Below, in pieces: positions 43,955 through 56,960 of a stretch of 64,000 nucleotides of DNA (the first letter of the stretch is position 1; the number at the start of each line of letters is the position of its first letter). The DNA comes from Ilex aquifolium. Taxonomy: Eukaryota; Streptophyta; Magnoliopsida; Aquifoliales; Aquifoliaceae. Location of the stretch: contig OX637397.1 in the NCBI GenBank assembly GCA_951799425.1, positions 16,142,064 to 16,206,063 on the forward strand, read 5' to 3'. Position numbers and translations under genes: made by a program. The notes under the pieces were generated by a model, which was not told the DNA's origin, ran no database searches, and saw only the letters and a program-made list of their open reading frames with translations.

Positions 43955-46900
43955 ATGGATTCAGCGGCTGTGAAAATGAGTTCATCATCATCATCATCAT
44001 CAGTGGTGGGTCCAGCTGAGAATGTGGTTCAAGCATTGATGGAATACTTGGTTGATCCGATGTTACCCTTGAAGGCCTCCACGCGAGAAGCTCCTTCACT
44101 TTCTCAACAGCAGTTGGTGGCAAAACAGGTGTTTATCAGTTTCCCATGTTTAGAGTTCTGATTTTTGAACTGACTGAAACCCCGAGTTCAAGTCATTGTT
44201 TTTATGTAGATTTAATCTCATAGGTGCACTAAAATTTTAGATTTTATGTTTCCTTTTTCCTTTTTCATTATTTTACTAATTTGTTGTATATGCTTCACAG
44301 TGGTTGCACCAAGTTACAACTCGGCCAAGAAACCAGTTTTATATCTTATTTGTTCTCTCTATTAAAACTATTTTGGGGTTATATGCTTGTTTGCTTTAAA
44401 GAATTATAATTTGAATTTACCGACCTATAAATTTTGGAGTTTACTGGAATAATCCACATTTCAGTTTCATTACGTGGTAGTTTTATTTATCATGTGGGCG
44501 TATGGTTCTCTATTTTGTGGCTTACTCTTAGAGTGAATACTATACATATTGTGGGGCAACTAGCATGGTCTTAAATCTAGATGAACTGACTTTTGAGACA
44601 TTTTCTATTAATTTCTCACTGAAATGTTTATAGTTACCGGAATGTTGAGCATTTGGAGGTGTGTTTACATATTAAATATGCTTGAACAAGAATAAACTTT
44701 GGATATTGGAGCACAAATGGAGGCAAATGGGGATTGGGATGTACCACGTGGAGAGAAAAAAAGCGGTTGGGAATTTGATAACCCACTTTAGGAGGAGGTT
44801 GTTAGATCATCTAAGATAAAATCAATTAGCAATGAGTGGAGAGACTCGCCAAGTATATACACAAACCTAGGGTGATCCTAATAATTTGGGAATTGGAATA
44901 TAAGTTCTCTTTACATCATCCCTCACGTGGGACTTGGGTTTGCACGTGAGGCTAACAAACAAACAAACAATCATGCATATTGGGAAATGCAAATGAGTTG
45001 GAGATTTGACCCACTAACGAGTCAAGACCCAGTTTTGATATCGTGTTAGAACATTTAACCCAAAATTAATTAACAATGAATGGAAAGACTCGTTAAGTAT
45101 ATAAACCAACTTTGGATGATCCTAATAAGTCGATGTTGGATACAAGCTCTCTTTAGAGGGGAGATCGAGATTCCAATTTCTCTGTTGAAATAGATTATTC
45201 TCATTATTGAAACCATCTAGATTTTGTGATGAGTACATCTTTTTGTTCAAATTGGGCGATTTGTTGAAGTTCCTAACAATTAATTATCGAACCCAAATTC
45301 TTGGAAGCCTTTTTACGGATCATCATGCCTTAGACCTAAGAATCATGGACACAGATACAAGATACGAGTATGCAAGAATGTATGCATGATTATATGACAA
45401 ACTTTAGAAAAATAGGGTATGAGTATGGCCAAGGTAAGCAAATTTTATCCCAATAAATATAGATCATCTCATCATGGTGTACCCACAGTGCAAACGTGGC
45501 TATTAAAAGATTCAAAACCAGTATTTAACTAGCTGTTAGTAATTGTTGCTAAGATATAAACTGTAATTTACTTATTACATGTGATTTTGACATATAAATA
45601 GTAAATGATCTGTAAAAACTCGGCATGCATCTTCAAATGGATATGAATTTTATGAAGAAAAGTAGTGAGAGGATTGGTTTATTTGTCTTGGATGTCCATA
45701 TCAAAGGTGTATCTAGAAATGAAGAAATATTTTATTAACTTTTTGATATCTGTATCGGATAAATTTATGATCCATGCTTTATAGCCTTAGACAGATGAAT
45801 TATTATTTTGCTTTCGCTTTGGCACTTTATTTTAAGATAATTTCATCTCAATATTGATCAAATTAGTCTTACCATTAGAATGGGTATAGATATCATGTTA
45901 CCCTTTCAAATGTCAAGAAAGATATGTTCTTTCTCTTGTATATGGTGAAGTGAGACTTGCCAATATTTTCACTTGTTGGGTGACATTATTTTTTGAGTTA
46001 TCCATTGGCCAATTATCAATTCCCCGGGATATGTTTCGAAAACCGTGGCAATTTGATATTTAAAAGATCTGCTTTGCAAGGTTTGATTATTGACATCATC
46101 ACCAAATTCAGGAAACTGTGACTTAAAAGGTTTTCTTTTGGATATTTATATGAATAAATAAAATAAATTACTCTGGAGAAGGAAAAAGGAAATCATCAAA
46201 ATGATTATATTTATATTATGGTGTAGCATAGCTGATTATATTTATATTATGGTGTAGGATTGCAAGTGCTGCTACAAATTGACTGGTGGCCCACACATTT
46301 TAGATGAATACCACTCTATTATTTCTTCGACATCAACGAATTAAGTTGTTATTAACTGGAAGTCTTTTGGGGCATATATGGTATCTAGAGTCATTTATTT
46401 GAGCTAGATTAGAAGGTGTTTTAGCTTGTTTAGAGTAGGATTTATTTAACTAAATTTTTTGAGTGCATATTTAATAATTATGAAGAATCAGGTCCTTCGA
46501 TGGTTTACCAAATAATATGGCTGTCCATCACTGTAGGCAATTGATGTAAATGAAATAGATATTCATACAATTTTCGCAATACTTTTGGTCAAATATTTGT
46601 ACTGATCAATGGATGGTAGCACATTTTGGAAACTATATCCTGATTAGATGAACTGTTTGCTCCAACAATTGAAATGTTATAGATAAACTCTGAACTATAT
46701 TGTGGACCCATTGGTGGTTTTACTAGGTTAAGGAAGGCAAGGATCAAAATTTCGTTTCAGTGAATTGTTTCGGTCACCTAGGAAACGGAAATGTTTCGAC
46801 GTGTTTTGAAAACGTTTCGACTCGTTTCGGAAATAGAATAAAAAAAATAAAAAATTTAAGAATTATTTTTTCAAAACATTGGTTAAAATATACCAAAATA

Positions 46901-49900
46901 TCTTGAAATACTGTGAAGCATTTTGAAATAATTGTGCAAATGTATTAAAATATAACAAAATATTTTGAAACATTATGGAACACTTCGAAGTATTAGAATA
47001 TCAATTCCATTACTGATTCGTGTCGGTTTCCTTGGAAACGAAAATGTTTCGGACGTTTTGAAACAAAATTTTGATCCTTGAAGGAAGGTGCAGCCTTACT
47101 TTGTATTATTTTAGTGTCAAGTCCTTGAAAAAAGCTGTTTGATGCAGTCCATATGAAGTTTATGGAATTGGGCTCCCGAGTGGCAAGGTTGTGAAGGCAA
47201 ACTGAAGGAAAAGGAAGTGGAGGCAAACTGAAGGAAAGGAAGGTTCCACTGCTTGTGGGCGAGGCAATAAAGAGAAATCTGAAATTGGGACCAGTTGGGA
47301 CATTGTGTTATCGAACCTAAGTCTTATTAGAGTATTCTTTTAAGTTTATATGCTGCTGGTTCAGTTCATTCATGTGCTACTGGCAGATGGCAAGGGTATT
47401 TTGGATATTTTTTATTATGCTGGACATGGTCGTAGTAGTGATCCATGAGTCCTGATTGTTAGTGGATGCATATTGGACCCTTAGTCATGGTAGTTAGAAA
47501 GATTATATAGTTTAGGCAGAGTCTGATAGTTTGAGCGTGTTCTGCCAGCAGAGTTTACTGTTGTTTGGAGGGGTCTCTTTGTGGTTTTGAAAAGGAATAA
47601 AGAAATGCAGAAATATTGCGTGTGACATTAAGATTGACCAGAATTATTCTAATTGGAAATTGATGAGCAACCGTCTCGTTATCTTTGGGTTAGGTAGGGT
47701 GGCTTGGCTGGGGAAGACTTTATTGGAGGCTACAAGATGGAATTTCAAAGCCATGTTTATTAGGAAATTTAGTGTGGAAGCTTATACAGGAAATTTAGCT
47801 GTGGAACCTTGCCCTTAAGAAGTCCAAAGGTTCATCTTGTGAGGTCTTTAACTTCATTATTATCATGGTTGTTTTATTCATCAACAAATTTTTATTAAAT
47901 TCCTTCGTTTGGATGGAGGTGCTAAACTGGAAGGTCGGAAGTATTTCCTGATTGGATGTACTGTTTTAAAAGTTTATCTTCGTGGTACCATATGACAGAA
48001 GAGTAAAACCGCTGCAGAGGTGAAACTGAGAATAACTACAAAGAGTTTGGATGGAGAAACTTCATGGATTTTAAATGACCTGAGACGATGTTTACTCTAC
48101 TTGACTACTTTACAATGGCTAGCTACAATTTCGCTTTCAATTTACACCGCTGGTACAAGGGAGCTAGTTAGTGGATGCAAATGAAACTTCTGCTGCTGGT
48201 ATGCTCGTCCCCGTATCTAGCATCATCCTCTCTTGTCCTTGCTTTTTGACCTACGTTTATTTCCCAATGGGAAGGGATCTTTTATTGCTATTCTTGAGTC
48301 TTATAAAAAATTGTCCTACCCTTTCCCTTTCTCAACCATAGTCCTTTTATCTTCTGTGTTATCTAATTTTCAGTTTTGTGGGCCATCAAAGTCATCCTCT
48401 AGCCCACTCAAACAGCAACGGACCCTAAAGGATTTGTTTGGTTGCCAGATTAGGAAAGGTCGGATTGGATAGTCTAATCTAGTCCAATCCGGTGTAGGTG
48501 GACACAGGGTGAGAGAATTTACCCTTTGGAATTTTTTATCTCGCGTGGTAAAATGCGGAATTAGGAGTGGAATAACACTTGGTCCAATCCCATCCCGCGT
48601 GTTGTCACCTTGCTATCCTAGAAATAAGGCATGTGACTCATTATCCTTCGTCACCTGGGATTATAGTACAACACCCCCCTCCCCCTGTTTATTTTTCATT
48701 CCTTCTCCTGGGCTTATTATGGGTTACTGTGGGGGCTTAAGTTCTGTTGTGGAATACGCCCTGGAGTGGATTTTTCCGTCCAAACTTGGGAAAAGGGTGG
48801 ACTAACCCATTTTCAAATCCAATCCTCCCCTTGGTCCTACAGCCAGATGAGCCCCAACTACTACTATAATATGTAGCTCTTATTTTCTCTTGAAAGCCTA
48901 CTCTTTATCAACTCCAGATTGCTAACCACGTTTTTGTTCAATTTTTCAAATCCTCTTTGAGCAGTTTTAATCATCAAGAAAGTACTGGCCACAACCTTGT
49001 AACCTCCCTGCTATTACCTGAACCCTATAACAGAGCCTGTCTCTTTCTATCACCATTTTTTAAATCTTAGTGATCATCTTTCCATTTGCAGTTCTTTCTT
49101 AACTATATGGACAAATGATCTGATTTAGACCTAGGGAGGGAGCTTCAATTCATGCCTGACATTGTTTGCTTCCTCACGCAATAATGAGAAACCTATCCAT
49201 TTTTGTCATAGATGTTGATTCTTCATTAATGTAGCTAGCAAATTTGTGCCTCCAAGCAGGAAATTTATCAAGCCCCTCCTTTGGGAATTGAACCACATTG
49301 AAATCTCCTCCCCTTTAGGTGGACTCATTCCATTTGTCTTTGGATCCATTCAAATTCACTCATAAGACCTCAAAATGGCACATTGATTGCTATGAGAATT
49401 TTGGTAAATGAATTGGTTGGTGGTGTGCGAAGGATGGTGATGCAGGTTTGCTATTAACACACATATTATCATATGTAATAAAAAGCTATTATGGACCATA
49501 CATTTATTGCTTATTTTTGCTTCAGGTTCATGCTGTTGTGGTACTCTACAATTATTACCAGAGGAAACAACATCCAGAACTGGAGTTTCTAGACTTTGAG
49601 TCATTTTGCAAGTTAGCTGTGACTTTGAAACCAACATTGATGGCACACATGAAACTCATGCAACGGTCTGATAATATTGAGTTTGATGACCTGGAAAATC
49701 AGCTTTCAGCAACAGAGAAAGCAATTATGGATGCATGTAATATATCCTTGGTTCTAGATGCATCAAAAGATGTTCCAATCATAGAGGGATGGCCAATTTC
49801 CAAAGTTGCTGTATTGTTGATCGACTCCAGGAAAGAGAACTGCTTGCTGCAATTTAGTACAATCACCCATGGGATTTGGTCAGTCATTGAAAAAGATCTT

Positions 49901-50051
49901 GATGCATTCAATACTAATTCAGACAGTCCTGTGGGGGGAAAACACACAAACAAAAGGAAAAAAGTCAGTAAAAAAACTTTGAAAGATGAACAGGATGCTG
50001 ATGAAACTGGTTTTCGGCAGCTTGCATTTTCAGCTATTAAAGAAGCAACAG
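43955..50051 (+). CDS. N-terminal exons of a plant homeodomain-like/SANT-family protein (partial)
   Basis: Two coding exons. Exon 1, 43955-44128 (58 codons), has an eight-serine run and a PAENVVQALMEYLVDPMLP segment, and ends ...LVAKQ at a GT donor. Exon 2 starts at 49526 after TTCAG, in phase, with VHAVVVLYNYYQRKQHPELE, and runs to 50051 at a GTGGGT donor. It also has FESFCKLAV, ATEKAIMDAC, a WPISKVAVLLIDS segment and a basic KHTNKRKKVSKK stretch that may be a nuclear signal. This N-terminus matches my memory of Arabidopsis At1g58220-type homeodomain-like superfamily proteins, whose SANT domain is C-terminal. That domain and the stop codon are not visible here. Its cellular role is not established by the sequence. 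Confidence 0.72.
45335..45786. mobile_element. Repeat family C (GGATAC-rich MITE-like), copy 1
   Basis: Begins near AATCATGGACACAGATACAAG and ends GATCCATGCTTTATAGCC, so the ends are inverted (GGCTATAAAGCATGGATC). The interior shares ordered blocks with 57256-57873, including TTTAACTAG, TTGACATA(C/T)AA.AGTA and GTATCGGAT. Non-coding and diverged. Confidence 0.55.
46730..47088. mobile_element. hAT-type MITE with 8-bp duplication AAGGAAGG
   Basis: The element spans 46738-47080 (343 bp). Its ends are CAAGGATCAAAATTTCGTTT and, inward from the right, CAAGGATCAAAATTTTGTTT, an almost perfect terminal inverted repeat. AAGGAAGG lies at 46730-46737 and 47081-47088. The interior repeats GTTTCG/CGTTTCG words. 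It is non-coding and lies in the intron of the homeodomain-like gene. Confidence 0.9.
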
Positions 50052-51123
50052 GTGGGTATAATTATTGCAATATGTTAGCAATAGGGAATTCCTATAAGTG
50101 GATACTGCAGCTAAGTTATGTGCTTGATGGTTTTGGTTCTGTCTTTTTTTGTTCTGTTCATGACACTGCCGATTATTGTGATTCTCAATAAAATATTTCC
50201 TTCTAAAAACCATTGACTTTATGTTGTATCAGCAAACACCCATATCTACAAGACAGGGTTAAAGACCAAGCAAATCAACTGCGATTTGATGTTGTTTAGA
50301 TAGTTATCTTTCTGCTCTCGTTTGTTTATTTACCTATTTATCTTTAGTGATTAGCATCAAATATCCTCTAAAGACAACAAAAAGGGGCCGAGTTTTATAA
50401 AAGACAATCTGTCCACCTCTAGAAACTTCTATATATCTCCCGAGAAAATTGTCTAAAGAAGTGTGTGCTCAGGGAGACAGACCTATAGAACTCGAAAAAT
50501 AAAGTGTCAACAAAATGGATTATTACTCCCCCTAGAAGCTCTTCAATTATTTTTGCACCACCTATTACCAAAACAAGCATGAAGAGACTGTCCCCTTCAC
50601 CTGTCCCTCTCTTTTCCTTCTTGATAATGTCAAGCTATACCAGAATTCGGAAACAGTCCATCCCATCATCCAAACCACTCTAAAGCAAGATCCACATCAC
50701 CCTAGCCCCTACATAGGAAAGCCAGGTGATTTACAATAACAGTGAGCTAATGCATGTGATACCAATTGCCATAGATTTTTTATCCTTTGCCTCATTGTCA
50801 CCCACATCTAAATAGCATCCAATGCTACTTGCTAGATTTTCATCGTCCAAATGGCCTTCCAAGTGAAACAAGCCTCTCTATCATAAAGAAGTCTAAAAAA
50901 ATTTCATTGAGGAAGTCCTATATCTCACCGCTTTCTATCTGTTCTCTTTCTTATGTAATCTCATCCTCCCTCAAGTCTTTTGTCCTCTTATGCTTAGTGC
51001 ATAGGCCTTTTGAAACAAAGATTCAACATATTGCACTTCCAATCTCATACCTTCGTCCTAAATAGATGAACCCTCACTACTCCCTTCTCAGAAAATGAAA
51101 CTATACCTGCCACCATAACTCTC
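50052..51123 (-). other. Older repeat DNA left of the copia element
   Basis: No further exon of the upstream gene could be identified here. Minus-strand frames are short and broken, and the texture resembles degraded retroelement DNA. It is presumably continuous with 56442 onward before the copia insertion, because the flanks share CTCTC/CTTTC. Confidence 0.4.
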
Positions 51124-51309
51124 TGTTAAGATATGAAAAGAGAAAAAAGGAGAACAAGTAGAGAGAGTTTGTGAGAATGTGGTGGTTGTTGAGAGAAAAT
51201 CCCAGATTAGGGTTATCCCCCTTAGTACCATGTATTTATGATAGTAAGACTGAAAGTACCTAAATACCCCTCATGGAATATAAGACATCTCGTAATACCC
51301 TCCTTAACA
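51124..51309 (-). repeat. 3' LTR of the copia element
   Basis: 186 bp, TG...CA ended, and the homologue of 56260-56441. Its inner edge abuts CACTACAAGAAAC (51308-51320), which is the consensus end of a plant CACTA transposon, so the LTR/polypurine junction seems disturbed. Confidence 0.85.
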
Positions 51310-51560
51310 CTACAAGAAACAAGGCTTTTAGTGGCGATATTTGTTTTGTAGCTAATTCGTAGAATTTAGTGGCGATAGTGTTATCTTGCCACATAAACAT
51401 ACCATTTAAGTGGAGACCATTAACATTGTCACTAATTATGTAAACTTAGGTGTCATCTGTGACAAATTTAACTTTGTCAATAATAATTTCGCCACATATA
51501 GTAGGGCAGGAATTTTTTAGTGCGGGAGGGGGCTTGGCGGGAAGTATTTTAGTGGCATAC
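51308..51560. mobile_element. CACTA-type terminal fragment
   Basis: Begins CACTACAAGAAAC and contains repeated TTAGTGGCGA and GTGGCGAT words, the usual subterminal repeats of CACTA (En/Spm) MITEs. The opposite end (…TTTCTTGTAGTG) was not found, so the element is truncated or rearranged at the copia LTR edge. Confidence 0.5.
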
Positions 51561-54500
51561 TAAGAAGAAGCGCATGGTATATAGATTACCTCCTTCTTGA
51601 GTTCCTCTTTCATGAAATGTCTATCAATCTTAATATGTTTGGTTCTGTCATACGGAACTGGATTATGAACAATATCAATAGCAAACTTATTGTCATAACA
51701 CAACTTCATAGGCCCATCAATCGAAATTCCTATGTCTTGCATCAAACTCAGAGAACCCACATAAGCTCACAAATGCCATGAGTTATAACTATATACTCTA
51801 CTTCAACACTAGACCTAGCCACCAGGCCCACCTCAAACTGTTTTTTACTACGCCTAGTAACCAGATTCCCTCCCATAAACGTACAGTATCTAGAGGTAGA
51901 TCTCCAATTATCAACTGAGCCTACCTAATTGGCATCACTGAATGCCTTTAAACAACTGTTGAAATATAAATACCTAAGTTATACAATTTCCACCGGTTTA
52001 AGATTTTGAAGTAGATGGTTATTTAACGCAGTATCAGAACATAAGGTCTTGTGTTCGAATCTCACCGCCATCCTATTTATTAAAAAGATTTCCACGTGCT
52101 ACGCCCTAGTCTCCTCGTGACGGGCATATTGGAGTATAAATGCTTAAATGACACCCTCCCAACAACTTAAACTTTTGGGGTAGATAGTTGTTTAACAACC
52201 GCATGCCTTTTCTTGTAACAGACTTAATATACTTCAGAATTCTGCGAGTGGATGCACTGTACTAGGGTCATGCTTTAGCCAGCTAGCAACTCCCACCGCT
52301 TAAACAATTGCTGGCCGAGTGTGAGCTAAGTATGTCAATCTCCCTATTAGTCGTTGGTATCTTTCTTTATCCACATGGTCACCTATGCCATTGCTTGACA
52401 TATAATTGGTCTCGATTGGTGTGTCTGCATGTATACAACCCAAAATGCCAGTCTTTTCAAGTAGGTCAAGAACGTACTCTTTGAGATATAAAGATGTTAT
52501 CAAATCTAACATCAATCCCTAGAAAGTACTTCAATAAACTTAAGTCTTGGATCTCAAACTCCCTCGCCAGACGGAATTTTAGGCGAGACATCTCCTTCAC
52601 ATCTTTGCCTGTAACCACTATGCCATCCACAAACAATAAGACCACTTGGAGACTATTTCAAGCCATAAATTTCTTTCCTCAACAGTAAAATGAGAAAAAA
52701 AACCTGGTGGAATATTCATATAAACTTCTTTCTCCAAGTCGCCATGAAGGAATGTATCTTTCACATTTAGTTGTTGTAAGGGCCAACCTAGATTAGTGGC
52801 ACAAGAAAGAAGAGTGCAAATATAATTCATCTTTGCAACAAGGGCAGAGGTCTCCTCGTAGTTAATGCCACAAGTTTGAGTAAAACCTTTGGTAACCAAC
52901 GTTGCTTTATATCTTCCAACTACTGCATCTATTTTCTGTTTAACAGTAAAGACCCACTTATATCCTACAGGTCTCTTTCCAGCTAGAAGTGAAATTAATT
53001 CCCATGGTTGTTCTTGCTTAGAGCTTTTATTTCCTCTGCCATAGTTTCTTTCCACTTAGGATCTACAAGAGTTGCTTTCTAACCCGGTGGAATAGATGCA
53101 AAGGACAGACGAAACAAAGACACTATACGAAGAAGACAAGGAGTTATAAGAAATAAAGTTAGAAATGAGATGTTAAGTGTAAAGATCTCACACCCTTTAT
53201 AAGAGCAATAGGAAGAGAACAATCATCAATGTCTATAACAATAGGAGATGGAGATTTATCTTTCGAAGCCTCTGTGGGGAACCTAAAATTGGAGTTGGGG
53301 ATGACAACTGATTTGGTGACACATGGATGTTGTGGTCTTTTGGATGTTGAGAAAGTCTGAAGATCACGTCTGTCCAACCGTCTATGCTAGCATATTCATT
53401 GTGAGGCTGAGAATAATTGCATCTGTAACCTTTTTGAGGCATAGAGTATTCGACAAAGACACATCACACAATCTTAGGGTCGAGTTTACCACGAGAATAA
53501 GGCAAGACATGAACAAAACAAGTACACCCAAATACCTTGGGAGAAAGAGAGGAAAGAGAAAGGGACCTAGGGAGAAGTTCAAAAAGAACCTTAAATTGAA
53601 AAATGCTAGGGGGCATGCGATTAATAAGATATGCAACAGTAAGAACAACATCCCCCTAAAAGGTGTTGGGATCATTCATAGTGAACATAAGAGCACGAGC
53701 AATCTCAAGAAGATGACGATTTTTGCACTTAGTAATCTCATTTTATTCAAGAGTGCTTACACACCTCGTCTGATAAAGGATATCATGCTCTTCAAGGTAT
53801 GCTCAGAATTTGTTATCAATAAATTCAGTCCCATTGTCACTCCTAAGAGTTTTAATGGTAGTAGCAGGTTAGTCACCATCTTATGAAAAGCTTTGAAGTT
53901 GGAAAATACTTCACTCTTGGTTTGAAGTAAATATACTAAGGAACATGAGAATAACAATCAATGAATGTAACAAACCAACGTGACCAGAACGAGAAACAAC
54001 TCGAGAGGGACCCCACACATCAAAATGAATAAGCATAAAGGGAAAATCATTTCTTTTATTAATGGAAGGATAATATGAATGTTTATGCTGTGCAAACTCG
54101 CAAGCATCACAAACAAAATTGTTCCTATGACATAATTTAGCTAACATAGGAAAAAGTTTTTTCGAACACCAAAGGAATAATGTCCTAAACGGTGGTGCCA
54201 CTGAGGTAAGAGTGGAAAAGGAAATGCAGTATCCACTTGTAGAGCCTGACCCAAAGACAATGTAGATAAATAAACATCATTTGTCAAATACAAACCCCCA
54301 TGTGCTCTAGTAGTGCCAATTATTTTTCCGGTCTCTAGTTCTTGAAACACACAATGAGTAGGAAAAAATGTTATAGAGCAGTTGAAAGAATTAGTAAGAC
54401 TATTGATAGAGAGTAAATTAGTAGAGAAGTTTGGAACATATGATGAATAGATGATAGGGAAATGGAGGGAGAGCATTGTATAAAACCTTTTTCAAAAAAC

Positions 54501-55500
54501 GGAAGATAAAGTGCCATTAGCAACTTTCACTTTATCCTTAATAGAAGAAGGAGAGTAAGACCAAAAAAAGTTAAAACAACTAGTTATATGGTCTGTAGCT
54601 CTTGAATATATTATCCAAGTAGAAGAAGAGACATGAGAGCATGTGCTTGATTACCTATAGAGGAAGTCGGTGCAGAGGGGGAAGTTATGGTAGATGAAGT
54701 GTTGTCAAGTCTATCAATTAGACGCCTCGGAGTGTGCATCTCATATTGGGAGAGAGCACTAGTATTAGTAGAGGGGTTTGTGGAAGTCTAAAAAATATGA
54801 GCTTGCGATCGCATAGAACAACCACGGCTAGCTCCACGCCCTTGGGTAGGACAACTGTGCAACTTCCAACAGTGCTCTTTGTTATAACGTTTTTTTCCCA
54901 CAATAATCACATTTCAACAAACCACGATTACGAACATTACTCTTCCCATTAGTCTTGACTGACATTACTATCACTTGAAGTATAAGTAACGAGCAAAGAA
55001 TGATCCTGCCTAGGAATGTATATCATAGCACTACATCGACATTCCTTTTGCTAAACGCAGGCATATGCCTCTCTCAAGGTGAGGAAAGAAGATCAACATA
55101 AAACCTAAACTCGAATTTGATCATACTCCATGTTAAGGCTAACAGCAAAATCATATACCCGCTCTTTCTCCATCATCTGCTGAAAGGCAACTGTATCTTT
55201 AGTACAAACAGCCTAAAAACTCTGATGATACTCAAGTTCCTGCCATGAACTACTCTATTTAGCATAATACTTGTCGAGATCTGTCTTTCTGATTTAACCA
55301 ACGAATTTGTTTCCCCAATTCATAGACCATTGCGTCATTATCCTTTTGTGAGTATGTCCGTGCAACTGCAGACCAAATTTTTTGTGTCGTGTCCATCAAC
55401 AAGAAGATGCGACTAATGGAGGGTTGCATTGAGTTAATCAACCAAGTCATAAAAAGGGCTTTCTCTGATTACCATTTTTCCTATGTTGGTCCATCTGTCA
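51560..55500 (-). pseudogene. copia gag-pol pseudogene
   Basis: Minus-strand order from 55450 down. Gag (UBN2-like; IWSAVARTYSQKDNDA at about 55330-55380), then the GAG-pre-integrase HHCC region with WHHRLGH near 54210 and CDACEFAQHKH near 54090. The integrase core follows with HFDVWGPSRV (about 54020). Reverse transcriptase is at 53055-52618, with GYKWVFTVKQK, VARYKA-like VGRYKATLVTKGFTQ and QLNVKDTFLHGDL. Thumb and RNase H segments lie at 52515-52300 (a LIGRLTYLAHTRP segment) and 51760-51560 (CYDNKFAID, a DRTKHIKIDRHF segment). This integrase-before-RT order defines copia. Frameshifts, stops and a small insertion at about 51955-52205 inactivate it. Confidence 0.88.
51955..52205 (-). mobile_element. 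Small insertion in the copia RNase H region (tRNA-like boxes)
   Basis: An approximately 250-bp non-coding segment interrupts the copia frame between blocks ending near TTTAAACAAC (51948-51957) and TTTAACAAC (about 52191-52199), a possible imperfect target duplication. Inside are GTGTTCGAATCTC (about 52050-52064, B-box-like) and CTTAAAC/CCCCAAAAG words. It resembles a SINE or LTR-derived scrap. Confidence 0.4.
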
Positions 55501-56259
55501 TAGGATCCTTTAAGAGTGCTTGGAATGTAACCAGTTAGGCAACATGTAGTAATAGATAAACTGCATGATCATGACCAGATCAAATAGTTTGTGTCATCCA
55601 ACTTAACCGAACTAAGCTAAAGATTTGGGCTATCACCAAGAGTCCTAAAATGACTCAACCCATTAGCCTCGATGCCACCGAACGTCTTACTATTTGGCTG
55701 CCATCTCCACCAAACCAAGATAACACCCCTAAATATCAAAGGATTAGTTCAATCCCCTATAAACCCACAAAGTCGAAGGAATCCTTACAAGGAAATAAGT
55801 TACCCGTATAATAAAAATTGAAAAATGGGACCAAATCAGATTAGAAAAAGTGATTAAAGGATACAAAAGTTGTTTCAACAAAATAATTACAAGAAAAATC
55901 GTCAATTTGGCCAAAGAATAATCAAAATGGATGAAACAACAATTGGAGAAGGGCAAGAAGGTACTTTTGGACCCCAAGGGAGCTATTCCAACCATTAGAT
56001 TGCATCAAACAAGCTAGAATAAACGATTTCGAAAAAATAGATCAATAATTCCAAAAAATTAAAAAAATGGAAAAATTCATCAAATGAACTCTTTCTAGGA
56101 GTATGAGAACCATAGTTGATCAGGGTGGTTTTTTTTTTTTGATTTTTTTAGGGTTCAGAAAAAAACGAGGAAAAACAGTGGGAGGAAGAAACAAACGTTA
56201 CTGAAAAAGAAAAGAAAAGAAAATAATATCAATTTATTGCGGATTGTGCTCTGATACCC

Positions 56260-56441
56260 TATTAAGATATGAAAAGAGAAATAAGGAGAAGAAGTGTAAG
56301 AGAGTTTGTGAGAATGTAGTGGCCGCTGAGAGAGAGCCTTAAGAATCAGATTAGAGTCATCTCCCTTAGATCCACACATTTATAATTGTAAGGCTGAAAG
56401 TACATAAATACCCCTTATGGCATATAAGGCATCTCTTAACA
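56260..56441 (-). repeat. 5' LTR of the copia element
   Basis: 182 bp. On the plus strand it starts TATTAAGATATG, one change from the other LTR's TGTTAAG, and ends CTTAACA. The tRNA-Met-type primer-binding site lies directly to its left on the plus strand. Confidence 0.88.
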
Positions 56442-56446
56442 CTTTC

Positions 56447-56960
56447 TTATCTCTAGCCATTAGGGACATGCACCACTTCTCCTTCCACATTTTCTTTTTA
56501 CTATCAAAGAGTGCCTCTCCGTAACACACATGTCCAATGCCATATCCTTAACAAGGCCTTGTTAAAGACTTTCGTTCTCCCTACCCCCCACCCAACTTAC
56601 CTTGATTAGGGAACTATCCCTTCCTAAATGACAAGGTGATATTTGAAAAAATATAACATGAACCCTCCCATTAAAAATGTCACTAAAGCTTATTGAGACT
56701 TTTTGCCTCCAACTCTGTGATAGTAGAGATAGATACGAAGTAGATTGGTGAGCTTGGGAAGGGCTATTGACAAGATCAATCTACCACCTTTACGAAGATG
56801 CTCTTTTTTTACGATAATAGTCTTTGGTCAATCCTTTCCCCTAGCAGATCCTCAAAAGAGTTTTGTAAAGGGTTGATAAACTTTCACCAAAGCTTAGTCA
56901 TCCCCTCCATCTACACCATGAAAATGAGCACGCTCATACCCACCTTAACCTCATGGGAAT
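56447..56960 (-). pseudogene. LINE reverse-transcriptase C-terminal remnant
   Basis: The minus strand at about 56690-56800 translates as a GGRLILSIALPKLTNLLRIY-type segment. This is the GGR-L-L-I-x-S-x-L motif that follows the palm region in plant L1 reverse transcriptases. A degraded downstream region around 56500-56600 follows. Frames are broken. It is interrupted on the left by the copia insertion. Confidence 0.5.

Larger units (their letters stand above)
44129..49525 (+). other. 5.4-kb intron of the homeodomain-like gene
   Basis: GT-AG intron between the two visible exons. It contains repeat family C copy 1 (45335-45786) and the hAT-type MITE (46738-47080). Around 48430-48840 there is a possible further MITE with the palindromic GGATTGGA...TCCAATCC stretch at 48463-48490. 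The rest is AT-rich DNA without credible genes. Confidence 0.75.
51119..56446 (-). mobile_element. Ty1/copia retrotransposon with both LTRs
   Basis: LTRs at 51124-51309 and 56260-56441 are homologous (TGTTAAGATATGAAAAGAG... ending CTTAACA). Reading the minus strand, the 5' LTR is at the right. Immediately inside it, GGTATCAGAGC (about 56246-56257) is the primer-binding site complementary to initiator tRNA-Met. Target duplication is CTCTC at 51119-51123 versus CTTTC at 56442-56446, one mismatch. The gag-pol frame is broken in many places and a few smaller insertions lie inside. The LTRs differ at numerous positions, so the insertion is not recent. Confidence 0.9.

Noticed and set aside
53323..53886. 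187-codon plus-strand frame in the copia element
   Set aside because: It is antisense to copia integrase/linker sequence. No domain is seen, while the minus strand follows the copia order.
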